This document shows, piece by piece, positions 14,475 to 15,274 of a stretch of 15,274 nucleotides of DNA. Positions within the stretch are counted from its first letter, which is position 1, and each line of letters opens with the position of its first letter. The stretch lies in assembly GCA_023131935.1 (NCBI GenBank), contig JAGLYY010000007.1, positions 1 to 15,274 of the forward strand, in the 5' to 3' direction. The translations under genes and the position numbers were made by a program. Under the pieces are notes generated by a model that was not told the DNA's origin, did not search any database, and was given only the letters and a program-made list of their open reading frames with translations. The stretch is from Spirochaetales bacterium. GTDB taxonomy: Bacteria; Spirochaetota; Spirochaetia; JAGLYY01.

Positions 14475-14678
14475 ATGAAGAAGGGAATTCATCCCAAATA
14501 TGAGATGACAAAAATCACCTGTGCCTGCGGCGCGGTTTATGAAACCCGCTCTACGGCAAAAGATGAGCAGGTGGAAATCTGTGCAAAATGTCATCCCTTT
14601 TATACCGGTAAGCAGAAACTTGTTGATACAGCCGGCCGGATCGAACGTTTCAATAAAAAATACGGTATCAAGGAATGA
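14475..14678 (+). CDS. rpmE: 50S ribosomal protein L31, zinc-binding form
   Basis: This 67-residue L31 has the zinc-binding cysteines of the C+ form: CAC at residues 16-18 and CAKC at 37-40. MKKGIHPKYE and HPFYTGKQKLVDTAGRIERF are family blocks. AGGGAGGA lies 4 bases before the ATG, a strong ribosome site. It starts 53 bases after rho and probably shares its transcript, an order common in bacteria. A strong terminator lies 35 bases after the stop. Confidence 0.97.
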   Translation: MKKGIHPKYEMTKITCACGAVYETRSTAKDEQVEICAKCHPFYTGKQKLVDTAGRIERFNKKYGIKE

Positions 14679-14712
14679 TTTAAATTTACAGGGTCGCGAC
14701 CTGAAAAAAGAC

Positions 14713-14740
14713 AAAAGCCCCCACATCGGGGGCTTTTTTT
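14713..14740 (+). terminator. Intrinsic terminator after rpmE, probably bidirectional
   Basis: GCCCCC (14717-14722) and GGGGGC (14728-14733) pair around loop ACATC. The stem extends through flanking A4/T4 and is followed by seven T on the plus strand. On the minus strand the same stem is followed by TTTTG and a further T-run, so it can also end the converging gene from the right. Confidence 0.92.
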
Positions 14741-14792
14741 CATCACATCAGCTTGTCACCTGAATTCCGCATCGCGGTGATATTAAAGGGTT

Positions 14793-14812
14793 TCCCGATA
14801 CTATAATCGGGA
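14793..14812. repeat. Inverted repeat around the stop codon of the right-edge gene
   Basis: TCCCGAT (14793-14799) and ATCGGGA (14806-14812) form a perfect 7-base stem with a 6-base loop that contains the TAG stop of the minus-strand gene. The minus-strand sequence after the stem is AACCCTTTAATAT, a poor T-tract. It may slow polymerase or protect the mRNA end rather than terminate on its own. Confidence 0.5.
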
Positions 14813-15274
14813 CCTCAACGCAGGGATTTTTACTGCTGCCGCTTTCCCTATCGGGCTTAACGCGGTAAGCAGCGGAATAAGCAGTATTATTTCAATGATA
14901 TTATCCTGTGAAACCGCGGGAGAAATTTTAATAATCAGCATAACAAGCGCGAAAAGAAGCTGCAGACCCCATACCGCTTCAAGGAAGACACGGCTTCCTT
15001 TTGTATTTCTTATATACCTGATCCCGGCAGGAACTGCCAGTAGCGCTATCGGGTTGACCAGCATGATGTTAAAATTTCTGTATGATACAGTATGGTCGGT
15101 AAAAGCCATGAGAAAGAAGAGCACTGCTCCTGACAATCCAATAATTATTCCGAAGATGATATTTATTGTTCCGAACAGTTTTGACTGTCTGTTTTTACGA
15201 ATCTCCCGCAGTCGGAGCAGAATAACCGGAATGAAAAACAGCAGAGAAAAAATAATCGCTTTTAAGTATGCCGG
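14801..15274 (-). CDS. C-terminal membrane region of a DUF4105/Lnb-like protein, cut by window edge
   Basis: The minus-strand frame is open from the right edge to TAG at 14803-14801, giving 157 residues. A TTG at 15136 is internal, since the frame continues upstream without a stop. It is very hydrophobic, with about five membrane helices. Landmarks are LRLREIRKN after the first helix, AFTDHTVSYRNFNIMLVNPIALL in the middle, and an EIILLIPLLTALSP helix near the end. The TDHxxxxxNxNxMLxNPxxLL pattern resembles the C-terminal membrane part of DUF4105 (Lnb N-terminal domain) proteins, as I recall it. If correct, a periplasmic papain-like domain lies beyond the edge. Other polytopic families cannot be excluded. 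Confidence 0.6.
   Translation of the reverse strand, partial: PAYLKAIIFSLLFFIPVILLRLREIRKNRQSKLFGTINIIFGIIIGLSGAVLFFLMAFTDHTVSYRNFNIMLVNPIALLAVPAGIRYIRNTKGSRVFLEAVWGLQLLFALVMLIIKISPAVSQDNIIEIILLIPLLTALSPIGKAAAVKIPALRSRL

Overview
The window looks like a chromosomal housekeeping segment from a free-living spirochaete, of Spirochaeta or Treponema-relative type. Three things suggest this: the order rpsT-hup-lnt followed by cinA-rho-rpmE; a small protein resembling the C-terminal tail of spirochaete class III adenylate cyclases; and the combination of bactofilins, YaaR and RicT. The assignment rests on family recognition and gene order, not on a database search. Base composition is intermediate and even, and there is no integrase, transposase, CRISPR array, tRNA or rRNA. 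All genes are tightly packed and no gene-free stretch exceeds about 190 bases.

Left part (1-4568, minus strand): a leftward operon runs tatD-like, dus, purF, purM, purN (cut by the window edge). Its members overlap or sit 3-47 bases apart. It pairs de novo purine synthesis with a tRNA-modifying enzyme and a TatD-family metal hydrolase whose active site departs from the family consensus. PurF has the processed cysteine nucleophile and all four cysteines of the [4Fe-4S] type.

Divergent promoter region (about 4468-4649): two strong sigma70-type promoters lie back to back, with their -35 boxes only 7 bases apart. One drives the purine operon and the other the rightward morphogenesis cluster.

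Rightward genes (4650-14740, plus strand): first comes a membrane-anchored M23 peptidase, a bactofilin, YaaR (DUF327) and RicT (PSP1). This is a cell-wall and cytoskeleton pair followed by an RNA-processing pair. A new promoter then precedes rpsT (UUG start), hup (UUG start) and lnt. After lnt come a response regulator with an unusual HisKA-like but His-less output region, a 73-residue orphan adenylate-cyclase tail, a second bactofilin and cinA. rho has its own strong promoter and a roughly 135-residue polar N-terminal extension, and is followed by rpmE. A strong hairpin terminator closes this side.

Right edge (14801-15274, minus strand): the C-terminal membrane part of a protein resembling DUF4105/Lnb-type proteins converges on the same terminator.

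The least ordinary part is 9992-11430. There a response regulator with a degenerate HisKA-like helical hairpin overlaps a free-standing cyclase tail by 4 bases and lies just upstream of a bactofilin. It could be a small signalling-to-cytoskeleton module, but that is inference from gene order. Most of the rest is conserved core biology.
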